From Sergeia podlipaevii (Eukaryota > Euglenozoa > Kinetoplastea > Trypanosomatida > Trypanosomatidae), in the NCBI GenBank assembly GCA_030849805.1, contig JASANZ010002042.1:1-38624 (forward strand): 38,624 nucleotides of DNA, given 5' to 3'. A program made the translations under genes and the position numbers. Positions 27,018 through 37,114 of this stretch are shown piece by piece. A model generated the notes under the pieces. The model saw only the letters and a program-made list of their open reading frames with translations. It made no database searches and was not told the DNA's origin. How positions within the stretch are numbered: position 1 is the stretch's first letter; every line of letters begins with the position of its first letter.

Positions 27018-29855
27018 TTATGGCTTCCTCGTCGACGCAGCCTGTGTGTGCGCCAGCAAGGAAGCAGAAGAATCATCACTACTGCTATCCTCTTCATCGC
27101 TAGTGTACATCATCAACGAGGTGTGCGTATCAGGCTGTGCGGTGCCCCGTTCTTCCTCCACGCGCATAATGGTCGAGACGTAGTAGCCAGGGCGACCAAG
27201 TGCTCGGTTGCCGTGACGCAGGTAATGGTCATCCGCCGCCACCCACATGGCATTAAACAACTCCTTCGGTTGTGGGGTTCCGGCAGGGGAGCCCTTTACT
27301 GTGCCTTCCTGGGCATCCTTGCTGTCTTCATGTTGTGTATCCACATCGCGTTGGTTACGATCCGTTTGCACGCCGACGTTCTCTCCGGCGTCTGTAAAGC
27401 CAGCCTTCTTCGCAGCAGCAGTAGCAGCAGACTGCTCCTTCTTCACAGGAGAAGATGCGCTGGCGGTGGATGGTCGCTGCGAAGAGGTGCTGACGTTGGT
27501 ATCTACAAGCTCCACTGGGTAATATGTTGTGTTCATCTGAGCGATTGATGGAGGCTGTGCAAGTAGAAGAAGCTTGGACTGCTCGTACTGGGTTTCCGTG
27601 GCCGGCATAGCGTTACCGCGGCCACTACTATTGCTGTGTGTGCTGCGTGCCGGGCTCGTCTTGCTGAAGTTAGACGTGTATCGTGAAGGCTTCGTGTTGT
27701 CGCTGTCGCCAGTAGTTGCATTCGACACGCGCGACTTCTGGCTCTGGCTCTTGATCGCGGGCAGGCCCTGCTGCTTACTGCTTGCATGCGGCTGAGAGGA
27801 CTGCCACGGACGCTGCTGCTGTCTCTGTGGCTGTGGTTGTGGCTGCAGCTGCCTCTGTGGCTGCTGCTGTCTCTGTGGCGGCGACTGCTTCTGTGGCTGT
27901 AGCTGCTGCTGTCTCTGTGGCTGATGTGGCTTGCCGCCACCGGCGTCACCGTAGGTAAGGTTGAAGCGACCACTAGTGCCTGTTGTGTTTGCAAAACCGT
28001 CGCGCGGCTGCTGCTGCTGCTTCTGGCTGTCCTTTGGGCTTCTCTTTCGTTGTCCACCACCAGCACCAGCACGGCGTCCGTTATTGTCAAACGTAGCAGC
28101 AAAGGATTGTCCGTCTTCAGCATACCCGTCGTACCCATCAGGCATCGAGTAGAGCAGCGGGTGTGGGTTGCCATACACCTCGGCCGCTCGCATTAGCGTT
28201 TCACTGAGTGCCATGCTACGGAGTGCGTGCGCGTTGTACTTGTTTTTCTTCTTCTTGCTGTCGGTACGCCTGCTGCCGTCGCTGTTGCCATCACCATCGT
28301 CCTCGGCGTCTTTCATTTTCCGTTGATAGGCTTCCTCGGTGGCACCAGGAAACGGGGCGGCATCGATGCGCTCCACCAGCTTCGCACCACCCGTGACCTC
28401 ACCACGGAACGTGATGGTCAGATCCTTCTTCAGCTTCTCTAGAGTGCCATGCCTGGTTCGTCCCGCTACCGCAGTGACCGCCAGCTCCTCCTCCTCCTGT
28501 TCACGCGGGTCCACCGGTGGCAGCGGGACGGTCAAGCGGGTCCTGTGCTGCTTGAAGGCACCACCGTCCCTCAGAGTACGGCGCACTGTCCTGTACGTTT
28601 CTATAATCTCCTTCGTCATGGGGTGGTTCATGCCGAGCAGCTGCTGGGTCGCTTGCATGGCGTTCTGAAAGATGACAAGTGCGTTGGTGCACTCGCTAAG
28701 GTCCATTTTCCTGTTGCCGCCGCCGCTCACACGTGCCGCACTCCGCGCCGTGTTGATCTGCGCAATCGCCAGATTATGCCACGCAGCCCCCCACAGTGCA
28801 CGGTTGTCAGAGTCCGCGATATATGGCTGACTGGCGGCCGCGAGTGCGTCTGCCTCAGCAGCGGCCTCACGCTGCAGTTGCTGCGGGGTCTTCATCGCCA
28901 TAATAGAGGTACTGTTGTTGCCAGTGGCGGTAAGGGCTCCGTTGTTATACGTCCCACCGCTACTGCTGCCAGCAGTGGCGCCACCATCGGTCAGCCCCAT
29001 CCCCTCACGTACTGCCTGCTGCTCGCGCTTGATCTGCCGTCGTTCTCGCTTACGTTGCACTTCTAGAGAACGCAGCATGTCGATTGTTTCAAGCGCAGCG
29101 GCGGTTGCCTTATCGTACATGTTGAGCGCATTATACGCCGCGCAGGAGTTGAGCGCGACGGAAGGGGAAGCCATGTTCCATGCCTCTTCGAGCTGTCGAG
29201 CACCTTCAAAATGACTGAGTGCCTGCCTCGGAGCCCCCCTGTGGCACTCCGTAACACCCATGTTGTTCAGCGTGGTAGCCTTGAGCTGATCTAAAAGTTG
29301 AGGCTCTGAGTTGAGACAGGTGGCTTCGTTGCCAGTGCTGAGCTTCATGTAGGCTTCCTGGAGCATCTTAACGGCCTCATCCAGCCCTCCCGCCTTGGAC
29401 CGCTGCATCGCCAGTGTGTTCATGGCAAGTATCTCGTGCACAAAGTCTTCGCTGGTGGGTGACAGCCCATTGACACTATACTGGTTAATGAGCTCGGCTG
29501 CTGCGTGTGGCGAGGGCACCATGCTGTGCTGAGAGAGCGACTGCTGCTGTGAGTGTTGAAAGGAACCGTTCGCAGAAGCAGCGCTGCCGCCGGCGAAGCC
29601 ATCTTGAAAGGCCTCCGAGGTGGGGCGACGCAGCGACGTGATGCTGCTAGAACGCTGCTGCTGGCGTGACATATTCTGGGAGTACATTTGTGGATAGCTG
29701 GCCATCATAGGCTGTGTGTACTGAGCCTGCACCGCTTGTGAGTCTTGCGGGGTGAAGACGTTGGAGGCGGCGCGCGAGCTCACAGAGGTTGCTGCGCCGC
29801 CGCCATTGTTGTTGTAGTAAGCATCCATACTCACCCGAGTGCCCTCTTGATACAT
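27018..29855 (-). CDS. TPR-repeat protein with Gln/Pro-rich C-terminal region
   Basis: 945 residues from the ATG at 29855 (MYQEGTRVS). The frame runs to 29882 only through a TTG codon, and a further in-frame ATG at 29828 (MDAYYNNN) is possible. Residues about 137-265 form three TPR-like helix pairs, for example GLDEAVKMLQEAYMKL, TLNNMGVTECHRGAPRQALS and YDKATAAALETIDML. A fourth pair is further on (ALWGAAWHNLAIAQINTA, then NALVIFQNAMQATQQLLG). TPRs are protein-binding scaffolds. A basic helix RKRERRQIKREQQAVREG follows the third repeat. Residues about 640-688 are Gln/Pro/Arg repeats, and the C-terminus ends in a Ser/Asp/Glu acidic run after a conserved-looking block, LFNAMWVAADDHYLRHGN. No membrane segment. 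Role unknown; a cytoskeletal or flagellar adaptor would be typical but is not shown by the sequence. Confidence 0.85.
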   Translation of the reverse strand: MYQEGTRVSMDAYYNNNGGGAATSVSSRAASNVFTPQDSQAVQAQYTQPMMASYPQMYSQNMSRQQQRSSSITSLRRPTSEAFQDGFAGGSAASANGSFQHSQQQSLSQHSMVPSPHAAAELINQYSVNGLSPTSEDFVHEILAMNTLAMQRSKAGGLDEAVKMLQEAYMKLSTGNEATCLNSEPQLLDQLKATTLNNMGVTECHRGAPRQALSHFEGARQLEEAWNMASPSVALNSCAAYNALNMYDKATAAALETIDMLRSLEVQRKRERRQIKREQQAVREGMGLTDGGATAGSSSGGTYNNGALTATGNNSTSIMAMKTPQQLQREAAAEADALAAASQPYIADSDNRALWGAAWHNLAIAQINTARSAARVSGGGNRKMDLSECTNALVIFQNAMQATQQLLGMNHPMTKEIIETYRTVRRTLRDGGAFKQHRTRLTVPLPPVDPREQEEEELAVTAVAGRTRHGTLEKLKKDLTITFRGEVTGGAKLVERIDAAPFPGATEEAYQRKMKDAEDDGDGNSDGSRRTDSKKKKNKYNAHALRSMALSETLMRAAEVYGNPHPLLYSMPDGYDGYAEDGQSFAATFDNNGRRAGAGGGQRKRSPKDSQKQQQQPRDGFANTTGTSGRFNLTYGDAGGGKPHQPQRQQQLQPQKQSPPQRQQQPQRQLQPQPQPQRQQQRPWQSSQPHASSKQQGLPAIKSQSQKSRVSNATTGDSDNTKPSRYTSNFSKTSPARSTHSNSSGRGNAMPATETQYEQSKLLLLAQPPSIAQMNTTYYPVELVDTNVSTSSQRPSTASASSPVKKEQSAATAAAKKAGFTDAGENVGVQTDRNQRDVDTQHEDSKDAQEGTVKGSPAGTPQPKELFNAMWVAADDHYLRHGNRALGRPGYYVSTIMRVEEERGTAQPDTHTSLMMYTSDEEDSSSDDSSASLLAHTQAASTRKP
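27811..27930. repeat. Imperfect CTG/TGTGG coding microsatellite (poly Q/P/R)
   Basis: On the plus strand the unit GCTGCTGTCTCTGTGG recurs three times with related variants. Translated on the minus strand it gives the Gln/Pro/Arg tract of the TPR protein. Length polymorphism by slippage is likely. Confidence 0.85.
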
Positions 29856-30052
29856 AACCTTTGTATAAACTTGTGCAAACAAAATGTTTCTTCTAAGCTT
29901 GCTTGCTTCTTTGCTATTTTACTATTTCCTGGGAATCCAATAGTAGTTTCTTCTTCTTCCTTTTTCTCTATATATATATATATTTAATAAACCGCGCTCG
30001 CCTGTAATTATATGTATATATGTATATGTATCTTTTTGTGTTTTTTTTTTTT

Positions 30053-30093
30053 CTTGGCACGTGCAGGACAGGAAAAAAGAAAAACAGAAAGGA
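30053..30093 (-). promoter_or_regulatory. Predicted spliced-leader acceptor of TPR gene
   Basis: The sense-strand pyrimidine-rich tract at 30067-30093 is followed by the first AG at 30053-30054, giving a 5' UTR of about 197 bases. Confidence 0.5.
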
Positions 30094-30800
30094 TGAACAG
30101 GACGACGCCGTCAATCAATGAAGAAAAAAAAAAAGAAGAGAAAATACTGGTAATATATGTACTGAAGGAAAGACTACACACACACACACCCTGATACCAA
30201 CTTACCTACACAATTGCAATTTTTTTTCTTTTAAGCTGCAACTGTAAAGAAAAAAGAAAAGAGAAACAAGAAGACAAAGGGTGGTGCGATTGGTGAGACG
30301 CTATATCAAATTGTATTTGATGTCAACTGTGTAGTAAGTAGATGCCTTCAGACAATCGCAGGCAACCTTTCGCTGTTCCTATAATGAGAGATAAAGAAAG
30401 TAATAAAGAGAAAGAAAAAAGACAGTGGAAGTTGTAGCATAAGCGCACAGTAAGAAATTCGAAGAGAAAGGAGAACAGAAAAACAAGAAAGACGGATCTA
30501 TTATTGCGTGTATATACGCAAGAGTGAAATAGAAACCAGCACGCTTTTTTTCTCTTGTCGTTTTTTTTTTTCCGATTCTCTAGGGAACAATCCATAGTGA
30601 TACACACGTCCTAATATACGCCAGGTGTGCGGCATGCTCGCACACATTTGCAAAAAGAAAAGAAAGAAAAAAAAAGCTGTAGATAAACAAAGGGGAATAC
30701 AACCACCATCCATCACGTTCAAAAAAAAATATTTTAAATAAAAACCAGTCCGAGGGTCTGCTGTACCAACACTACATATTCACGTGCGTAAAGCAATCAG

Positions 30801-30828
30801 GTACGTGTGTGTGTGCGCGCGCGCGCGT
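30801..30828. repeat. Alternating GT/GC tract, Z-DNA-prone
   Basis: Twenty-eight bases alternate strictly purine-pyrimidine, GT-rich then GC-rich, in an otherwise AT-rich spacer. Confidence 0.85.
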
Positions 30829-31135
30829 TCTGGATAGGCCCAGGTAACAATATATATATACAAATTTGATCTAGTACACAAAAAAAATATTAATAGTAAT
30901 AATCAAAAGAGATAGAGAAAAAAATAAAAAATAAAGATGTAATATAGCACTGTACGCAATCTATATAATGGAACAAAAGTCAAAGGGAGGAAGAGAAAGA
31001 AAGAAGAGAAAAAAAAGCACTTGGCAGTCCCTCTACCTCACATGCTTCTTTCTCTCCCTTTCATCTTGGTTTTTCTCTCTCCTCTCATCCTTTCATCGTG
31101 TCCTCTACGCGTGAAGTCTGTTTCCCCCCACTCAC

Positions 31136-33253
31136 TCACGGTGACTCTGACGCACCTATTATCATAGCCGGAGAAGATGACACCTTCCGCCGACCACTCA
31201 TAGTCCGCCGCTTAGCAAGAGGCGGAATACTACTACTGCCCCCGCGGCGCGCCTCAGACGCTGTCACGTCGCTCACAGACCCAGTGCACACCGTCTCCCG
31301 CAAAGACTCCACTCGCTGCTGGGTGACCAACAGGCGAGATAAGCGCGACCGCCGCTCACGGTCTACCCGGAGTGTGTCGGTCTGCCGGTGAGCAGCCTGG
31401 GAGGCAAATTCGAGGTCCTCTTCGAGTCTACGGCGCTTCTGTCCAATAGCCTCCAGTTCTTGCAAGCAGCTGTGTGTGGCAATGCAGCAGTTGAGATCCT
31501 CAGCATAACGGTCCAGCATGGTGACCACCTCGCGTGCCTTGAGCTGATAGAGCTGCAGCTCCTTGTCATACTGCTGCTGCTCTTGTCTACGTGTGTTGGT
31601 CTGTGCCGCCAGGGAAGAGATCTCCATCCGCATTTCGCTGATGCGGTGGTTGCTCTGCAGGTCGTTCTGCGAAATACGCAACTCTGTTGCTGCAATGGCC
31701 TCATCCAGTCGTTTCACCTCGTCGAGTTGACCTGCACTGGTGCTATACGCCACACGCGCGGCCTCGGACTCCTCCCTGCACGAGGCGTCCTCACGCGCAA
31801 TCTGCTCCTGCAACTCCTTTGCGGCCGCACTCGCCTCACGGGCGATGTCTTTTCGTATTATCTCCGTCTCTTCTAAAAGACGCTCCACTGTCCCATCCAC
31901 GCCCCCGCCAACGTGCTTGGCCAGCCACTGTGACGCCACCTTATAATAGTCGTAGACGCCTCTGTGATAGTGCTCGGTCATGACGCGATCTCGCTGCCCT
32001 CGCAGCTGCTCCAAGTGCTGGCCTGTTTCAAAAAGCCAGCGAGGCGCCTGAATGTGGGTCAGCATGAGAACCTGATGAATGCGTGAAATATCGGAGGCAA
32101 ACTGAAGCGCCGCGCACGCCGACTCATACAAGTCCGGCCTCCCGCTGATGGTAGTAATGCTCACCAGCGTGACATAACCAACGAGCGCGGACTCCAGTAG
32201 CGTGGTGAGCTTCGTGTCCTTCAATCTCGGATCACCATCACTGCCTTCTGGGGCTACACCGGCCACACGCTGGACGGTCTCCACGAGGTGCTGCACCTCT
32301 TTGCAAAACGGCACACGAAGCGCCGCCACATCAATGAAAGTCACAGTGGACATAGACCGCCGCCCTGAGGCATCCACCGGCGCGTACACCTGAAACTGGA
32401 TGGCGCAAGAAGTATCAATGTGCTTGCGCTCTGGGATCACCACCGCTGAGGACCCCTCGCCTTCGAGCAGTTGCATCCGAGGCAGGCATACCGTCCCTAG
32501 CGGCGGTGGGAATTCTTCGAGGCGCACCGGCTCACCAGTAGTGGTCTCCACTATATGAGAACCTCGCGTCACAAACGCAGAGTACGTCACCATCAACCCG
32601 CCCAACCTCCCTTCCTCTTGCCCTTCTTCCTCGCCCTGGTTAGCCGATGAGAGCGGTTCGGTTGACATGAGCGCGTTCCCTCGAGCTGCCATGCGCTCCA
32701 AGTAGTCGCACGCAGCCAGCTCAATGACTCCCTTCTCGTTGTGGTGAGGGCTGCCGTACAAGGTCTGACTGCGGCCGCTCTCATGAGGACCGTTGATGAG
32801 AAAGAGATAGCTCTGGCCAGAGGTACTATTGGCTATGCATGGAGCAATCACCTCTTCATAAAACCGCATTGTCGACGTGCCTCTATGAACGCGCGTGACC
32901 GTGAACGGGGCTGACCATCCGCTGCCGCCGCAGCTACTAACGCTGCTGTCTTTAGTCTGCGACGATAGCGGAGGCTGCTGATTTTGCGAGGACGACGGTG
33001 TTGTAGCCCCACCACCGCTTGCAGAAGCGGCAGTGGCATCACTTGGCTGGCGGATACGTAAGGCAGTATAGCTGGACGAAGTTGAAATATTCTCTAAATG
33101 CGACATGAGTCGCACGTGGCTCTCCACATTCTTAAGAATGTTCTTCACGATGGGGTTGTTGCTACTGGTGGCGGAACTGCTGGCACTGGCGTAGGGTGGG
33201 CGCAGAGACACAGACGCTGCCTGGCTTCTTGATTTGCTCCTGCTAGTTTCCAT
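31136..33253 (-). CDS. Kinesin-like protein with degenerate motor domain and coiled coil
   Basis: 705 residues, clean ATG. The motor fold is recognisable in order: FYEEVIAPCIANSTSGQSYL at 131-150, a P-loop equivalent INGPHESGRSQTLYG at 153-167, STVTFIDVAALRVP at 302-315 for switch II, and LKDTKLTTLLESALVGY at 344-360 followed by YESACAALQFASDISRIH, the classic SKLTRLL...LRYA end of a kinesin head. The nucleotide motifs are changed: the P-loop lysine is Arg161, switch II DLAGSE reads DVAALR (Gly lost at A311), and the switch I NxxSSRSH is not present in its place (KHIDTSCAIQF). ATP hydrolysis is therefore doubtful. From about 404 to 660 there are long charged helices rich in Glu/Gln/Arg, suggesting a coiled-coil dimer. 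It may bind microtubules or partners as a pseudo-motor. The head is also short, with Ser/Gly inserts. Kinesin ancestry is fairly secure, activity is not. Confidence 0.82.
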   Translation of the reverse strand: METSRSKSRSQAASVSLRPPYASASSSATSSNNPIVKNILKNVESHVRLMSHLENISTSSSYTALRIRQPSDATAASASGGGATTPSSSQNQQPPLSSQTKDSSVSSCGGSGWSAPFTVTRVHRGTSTMRFYEEVIAPCIANSTSGQSYLFLINGPHESGRSQTLYGSPHHNEKGVIELAACDYLERMAARGNALMSTEPLSSANQGEEEGQEEGRLGGLMVTYSAFVTRGSHIVETTTGEPVRLEEFPPPLGTVCLPRMQLLEGEGSSAVVIPERKHIDTSCAIQFQVYAPVDASGRRSMSTVTFIDVAALRVPFCKEVQHLVETVQRVAGVAPEGSDGDPRLKDTKLTTLLESALVGYVTLVSITTISGRPDLYESACAALQFASDISRIHQVLMLTHIQAPRWLFETGQHLEQLRGQRDRVMTEHYHRGVYDYYKVASQWLAKHVGGGVDGTVERLLEETEIIRKDIAREASAAAKELQEQIAREDASCREESEAARVAYSTSAGQLDEVKRLDEAIAATELRISQNDLQSNHRISEMRMEISSLAAQTNTRRQEQQQYDKELQLYQLKAREVVTMLDRYAEDLNCCIATHSCLQELEAIGQKRRRLEEDLEFASQAAHRQTDTLRVDRERRSRLSRLLVTQQRVESLRETVCTGSVSDVTASEARRGGSSSIPPLAKRRTMSGRRKVSSSPAMIIGASESP

Positions 33254-33361
33254 TTGAAATCCGCCTGTGTCTAGCTGCTTTTTGTATTTTTTGAGGGGAC
33301 TGTTTGTTGTTGCCTTTTTATAAAAATCGCCTGTTTCCGTACTCTGTCCCGTCCGCAGGGG

Positions 33362-33395
33362 CTTCGGTAAAAAGGAATCGAGAGAAGTGAGCGGG
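33362..33395 (-). promoter_or_regulatory. Predicted spliced-leader acceptor of kinesin-like gene
   Basis: The sense-strand tract at 33367-33395 is followed by the first AG at 33362-33363, giving a 5' UTR of about 108 bases. A second T-rich tract lies just upstream (33405-33428). Confidence 0.5.
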
Positions 33396-34727
33396 CACGA
33401 TTCGCAAAAAAAAAAATAATAATAATAAGAACTCTCTCTCTCGATATATATATCCCGTTCACTTGGTCAAAAAAGCGCAAGTCCAAAAAGACCTAAAGAC
33501 ACGCACAGGAATACACACGGTACTGCAGCAGTTACAGCAGGAGCCTCCGTCAAAAAAAAGTGGATAAATAAATCTAAAAAAAAAAGATCTAAACAATAGA
33601 AAAATAAGATGACAGCTGATAAAGATACGTGCAGAAACAAGAAAAAAAAACTTCTAAATATATCCTTAAATCCCAACACAAAGTAACGCAGCGTTCTCTT
33701 TGTGAGTGTATCTGGTGAACTGAAGAAGAAGAAAAAAAAAGAGAAAAAAGCAAGCAAACAAACAAAAAGGATGAGCTACCTGTCTATCTATATCTATCCT
33801 CTCTCCTTCTATATATATTATGCGTTAGGCAATAGGGAAAGAAATAGGGTTCTCTCTTTTCCTTGTTGTAGTTTGCTATTGTTCTCTCCTTCCCTCTCTG
33901 TTCTAAATGAGAGCAAGCTATCTTTCTCTCTTTCAGATCTGATGCAGCAAACAATGTATTTTTTTTAAGAATTAGATAGTTTTAAAAAAAAGGACAAAAA
34001 AAAGAGAGAAAAAAAGAGGAAGAGAAGATGTAACTGCGTAGAAGAAATAAGATTTTTGTTCGCTTACATTTAAAATATATATATATTGATGTATTCATGA
34101 AAAGAAAGAAACAAATGTAGTTTGAAGATTGGTAAAAGTGCTGCTGACGTCGGTGGTGCAGTTTACTATTTTTCTCATCAATTGTTTACTTTTTTTCTAT
34201 TGTTTAGAGAAGACACTCGTTTTGTTGGGGTTGTTCAAAAAAAAAAAAAACCATTAAATAGATATATATATATAAGGAGATGGGAAAGAAACACAAACAC
34301 ATCATGTAGACAGTAATCCTAGACACCCAGCAAACGAGCTATTCTGGCTCGCGCTACTATTTTCTCTCTTCCTCTTCTTACATTTTTCTGTAGACGTGAA
34401 CAGATAAAAATAAATAAAAAGGATGATAATCAGGCAGCAACAAACGTATGCTTGTACCTACATCAGCGAGACAAGTAGCAGCCTCTACCTAATTTTCTTC
34501 TTCTTCTTCTGAGACTTCTCTCTTTCTCTCGTACAGTTTTTTTTGGCGTGCTTCTCTGCAGTCAGTGTTTATGGTGACGTGTGATGTGTTGTTGCAAATG
34601 TTGCCTCACTTTCCATTCCCTACGTCTTTTCTTTTTTTTTTTCTTTCTTTTCTTCATTTTTTTTTTTGAAAAAATGGGGATACATGCCTCCCTCCCCCCC
34701 CCGCTCTATTTAACACTCTCTTTTCTC

Positions 34728-34836
34728 TCTATTTCAAATATCGTGCCTCTGTCACTTTAGTAGCTACACATCATCATCATCNTCTATTTCAAATATCGTG
34801 CCTCTGTCACTTTAGTAGCTACACATCATCATCATC
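34728..34836. repeat. Two identical 54-base direct copies separated by an N
   Basis: Copy one is 34728-34781 and copy two is 34783-34836, with a single N at 34782. Each ends in an ATC repeat, which continues after copy two. As at 11501, this looks like two contig ends sharing sequence that were joined by an N without merging. Confidence 0.9.
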
Positions 34837-35737
34837 ATCATCATCATCCATGCACATGCACATGCAATCATAACAACGAGATAAACAATAATATATAATA
34901 ATATATAGTGTAATAACAATAGACAAAGTGAATGACTAACCCATCTTTCCATTTCACTGCTCATCAGTTGCAGTGACAAAAAAAAAAAAAAGAGAGGCAC
35001 AGAATGTTTCAACATCACAGATTGAGAACAATAAAAAAAAAAAAAAATAGAAGGAAAGAAAAACGATATAATGGTTTATACGCCCCGCTTCTTGTCAAGC
35101 ACAAAAAGTAAAAAAAAAAATAATAATAAAAGGCAAAAGACCCTGTAAGCGATTAAAGCGCATGCATACACTACAACAACACTGCAAGCAAAGCGGCATA
35201 TTCTCTGCTTGTTTTTTTTCGTTATCATTTTTATTATTTGGTATTGCTATTGTTGTCGTTGCTTTCTTTTTCTTCCACTATTTCTTCACACGTTTGTTAT
35301 ATAGCTATTCCCTTGTTCTACTCACTAATATCTATCTAAAGGGCATTCCTTCCGTCAGTAACACACAACCTGTCGCAAAGACAAAATGAAAGATTAAGAA
35401 AGCATATATATATATATATAGGTACACAAAGAAAAAAGGGTAGGTAAAGAAAAACAAAAAGAGAGGGAAGAGCACTCAGAGACATATTTGATGTGACCGA
35501 GAACAAAAAATAACTCATGCGCTTAAAGCACAACAACATAACTCGTAAGAAAATAAAAAGAAAAAAAAGCATGTGTTCCTTATCATGGACCGTATAAAGA
35601 AGGAGAGCACACGATAGAGAAGAAAAAATAAAGCATAAAAAAGATGAAAAAGAATCGAGTAGGACACAACGAGAAGAAAAAGTGAAGAAACGAGAACTAT
35701 ATATATATATATATGTCCGCCGCCAACAAGTATTAGC

Positions 35738-37093
35738 TTACTTCTGTGGGTTCAAACGTGATGCACGTCGACGCTCCACATCCTCGTATATTCTCTGCCA
35801 CGTAGAAGACGCGGTATCCAACGTACTACCAAATCCTCCTGTGTTGCTCGTCACAGGCGACGTAGGAGCGACTCGGCCAGGTCGCACTGTGTCATCCTGC
35901 CGTAGTCGGTACGTTGGAGCAAGCGGCCTGTTTAACTGATCCAACATGCTCGCTCTGCCGCTGCTGGCGTTGCTCTCACTAATGCTCTTCTGATACATAT
36001 GGTGATGCTGATACGTAGTAGTGGGGGGGTACGCAGCAGCAGCAGTGGCCGGATTGCGTGAATGTGGGGTACGCCTCCGCGTCGGTGCATTTGTTGTGTT
36101 CTTTTCGCTGCTCACGCTGTTACTACCGCTCATTGTTCCCGAAGAACCTGCAACTAAAGCTGACTGCGTAGTGTGTGCAGGGTCACGGTGGCGCGAGCGC
36201 GTGCTGCTGCTGCTTCTTCGCTCAGGCCTCACTCCATTTGCGGCCATACGGTACGTAGTGCTGTTCGTCTCACCACTGTCGGTGCCGCTTGCCTTTGCTG
36301 TAGCGCTCGTGTGTTGGCGAATAGGAGAGCATCTTTCGCCGCGCAGTGGTGAAGCTCCGAAGGCCCTAAAAGGAGAAGAAGTAAGTCCGCAAGATTTAAA
36401 CATCACATCAGGCGCGTCGTGGCGCGCGGCGCTGGAGCTCCTGCTAAGCGTGCAGCTGCGTAATGCCGTTACGCCGTGGCACTTAACGCGGCTCTCACTC
36501 TCGTCCATAACAAAGGCGGTAAGAGCGGCCAAGCGGTGCGTGTAGTACTCATCGCGCTCTTGTTGTCGCTCCTTGTAGTATTTTTCTATAGACAGTGCGC
36601 GCTCAGTCATCTCGATCAGGCGTCGCTGAAAAACCTTCGCGTCTGTGCACTCCAGCGGGTTAAACCCTAGCAGTGGCGCTACATTGATGGCTCGTTGCTG
36701 AATTGACTCCCCGCCGCCGCCAGCGCCGTTGGGGGGCGAGGCAGCCACAGCAGTGTACGTGCCTGTAGATAGATACGTGCGCGGAGTGACCTGTGGGGTA
36801 GCGCGGTACTCCGAAGGGGAGAGCCAAGGACCTGACGCCGCTGGTGGAGGAAGCGGCGCTGTGGCACCTACTCCACCTCCACCAGCGGCCACAGTAGCAG
36901 AACGAGGTGAAGTGGAGGATACGCGTGCGTTGCTACTGCTAACATTATTATTACTACTGCTATTGGCACCTCTCGCGCGAGACAGCAGTACCTCCTTGCC
37001 ATCTCTCCCGCCGCTGCTGTTTTGAGAATGAGCAGAGTGGACACCGTTCTCGCCCGCGTGTAGCTTCTTCATGTCAAGCCGGGGAATGATCAT
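35738..37093 (-). CDS. Hypothetical protein, basic, with short coiled-coil-like core
   Basis: 451 residues from the ATG at 37093 (MIIPRLDMKK). The frame extends to 37165 but only via a TTG codon, and the predicted splice acceptor at 37115 would exclude that extension. I do not recognise the family. Residues 1-130 and 205-430 are Ser/Gly/Ala/Arg-rich and probably disordered. The best candidate for a conserved element is at about 131-205: INVAPLLGFNPLECTDAKVF, then RRLIEMTERALSIEKYYKER, a charged helix that could form a short coiled coil, followed by HRLAALTAFVMDESESR. The C-terminus has another structured-looking helix, STWQRIYEDVERRRASRLNP. No membrane segment or catalytic motif. The net charge is basic, so cytoskeletal, RNA or membrane-surface binding is conceivable but not shown. 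Confidence 0.75.
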   Translation of the reverse strand: MIIPRLDMKKLHAGENGVHSAHSQNSSGGRDGKEVLLSRARGANSSSNNNVSSSNARVSSTSPRSATVAAGGGGVGATAPLPPPAASGPWLSPSEYRATPQVTPRTYLSTGTYTAVAASPPNGAGGGGESIQQRAINVAPLLGFNPLECTDAKVFQRRLIEMTERALSIEKYYKERQQERDEYYTHRLAALTAFVMDESESRVKCHGVTALRSCTLSRSSSAARHDAPDVMFKSCGLTSSPFRAFGASPLRGERCSPIRQHTSATAKASGTDSGETNSTTYRMAANGVRPERRSSSSTRSRHRDPAHTTQSALVAGSSGTMSGSNSVSSEKNTTNAPTRRRTPHSRNPATAAAAYPPTTTYQHHHMYQKSISESNASSGRASMLDQLNRPLAPTYRLRQDDTVRPGRVAPTSPVTSNTGGFGSTLDTASSTWQRIYEDVERRRASRLNPQK

Positions 37094-37114
37094 TGTGTTT
37101 TTTTTTCTTTCCGA

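Larger units (their letters stand above)
29856..31135. other. Spacer between kinesin-like and TPR genes
   Basis: 1.28 kb, AT-rich. It has the TPR acceptor, TA runs near 29970-29982, a CA run at 30178-30190, and a 28-base alternating purine-pyrimidine stretch at 30801-30828. No gene seen. Confidence 0.7.
33254..35737. other. Longest spacer in the window, contains an assembly scar
   Basis: 2.48 kb without a convincing gene on either strand; AT-rich with A and T homopolymers, TA runs and CAT repeats. It contains the kinesin-like acceptor near its low end and a duplicated 54-base segment around an N at 34782. Possible explanations are a long 3' UTR, an unrecognised non-coding RNA, or sequence collapsed or missing at the N. 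Confidence 0.65.

Noticed and set aside
26805..27548. Plus-strand open frame of 247 codons over the end of the TPR gene
   Set aside because: Half is homopolymer spacer translation and half is antisense of the TPR protein C-terminus; no family resemblance.
33254..35737. Hidden short gene or tRNA in the long spacer
   Set aside because: No cloverleaf, no conserved box-like promoter elements and no non-repetitive frame could be seen by eye on either strand.
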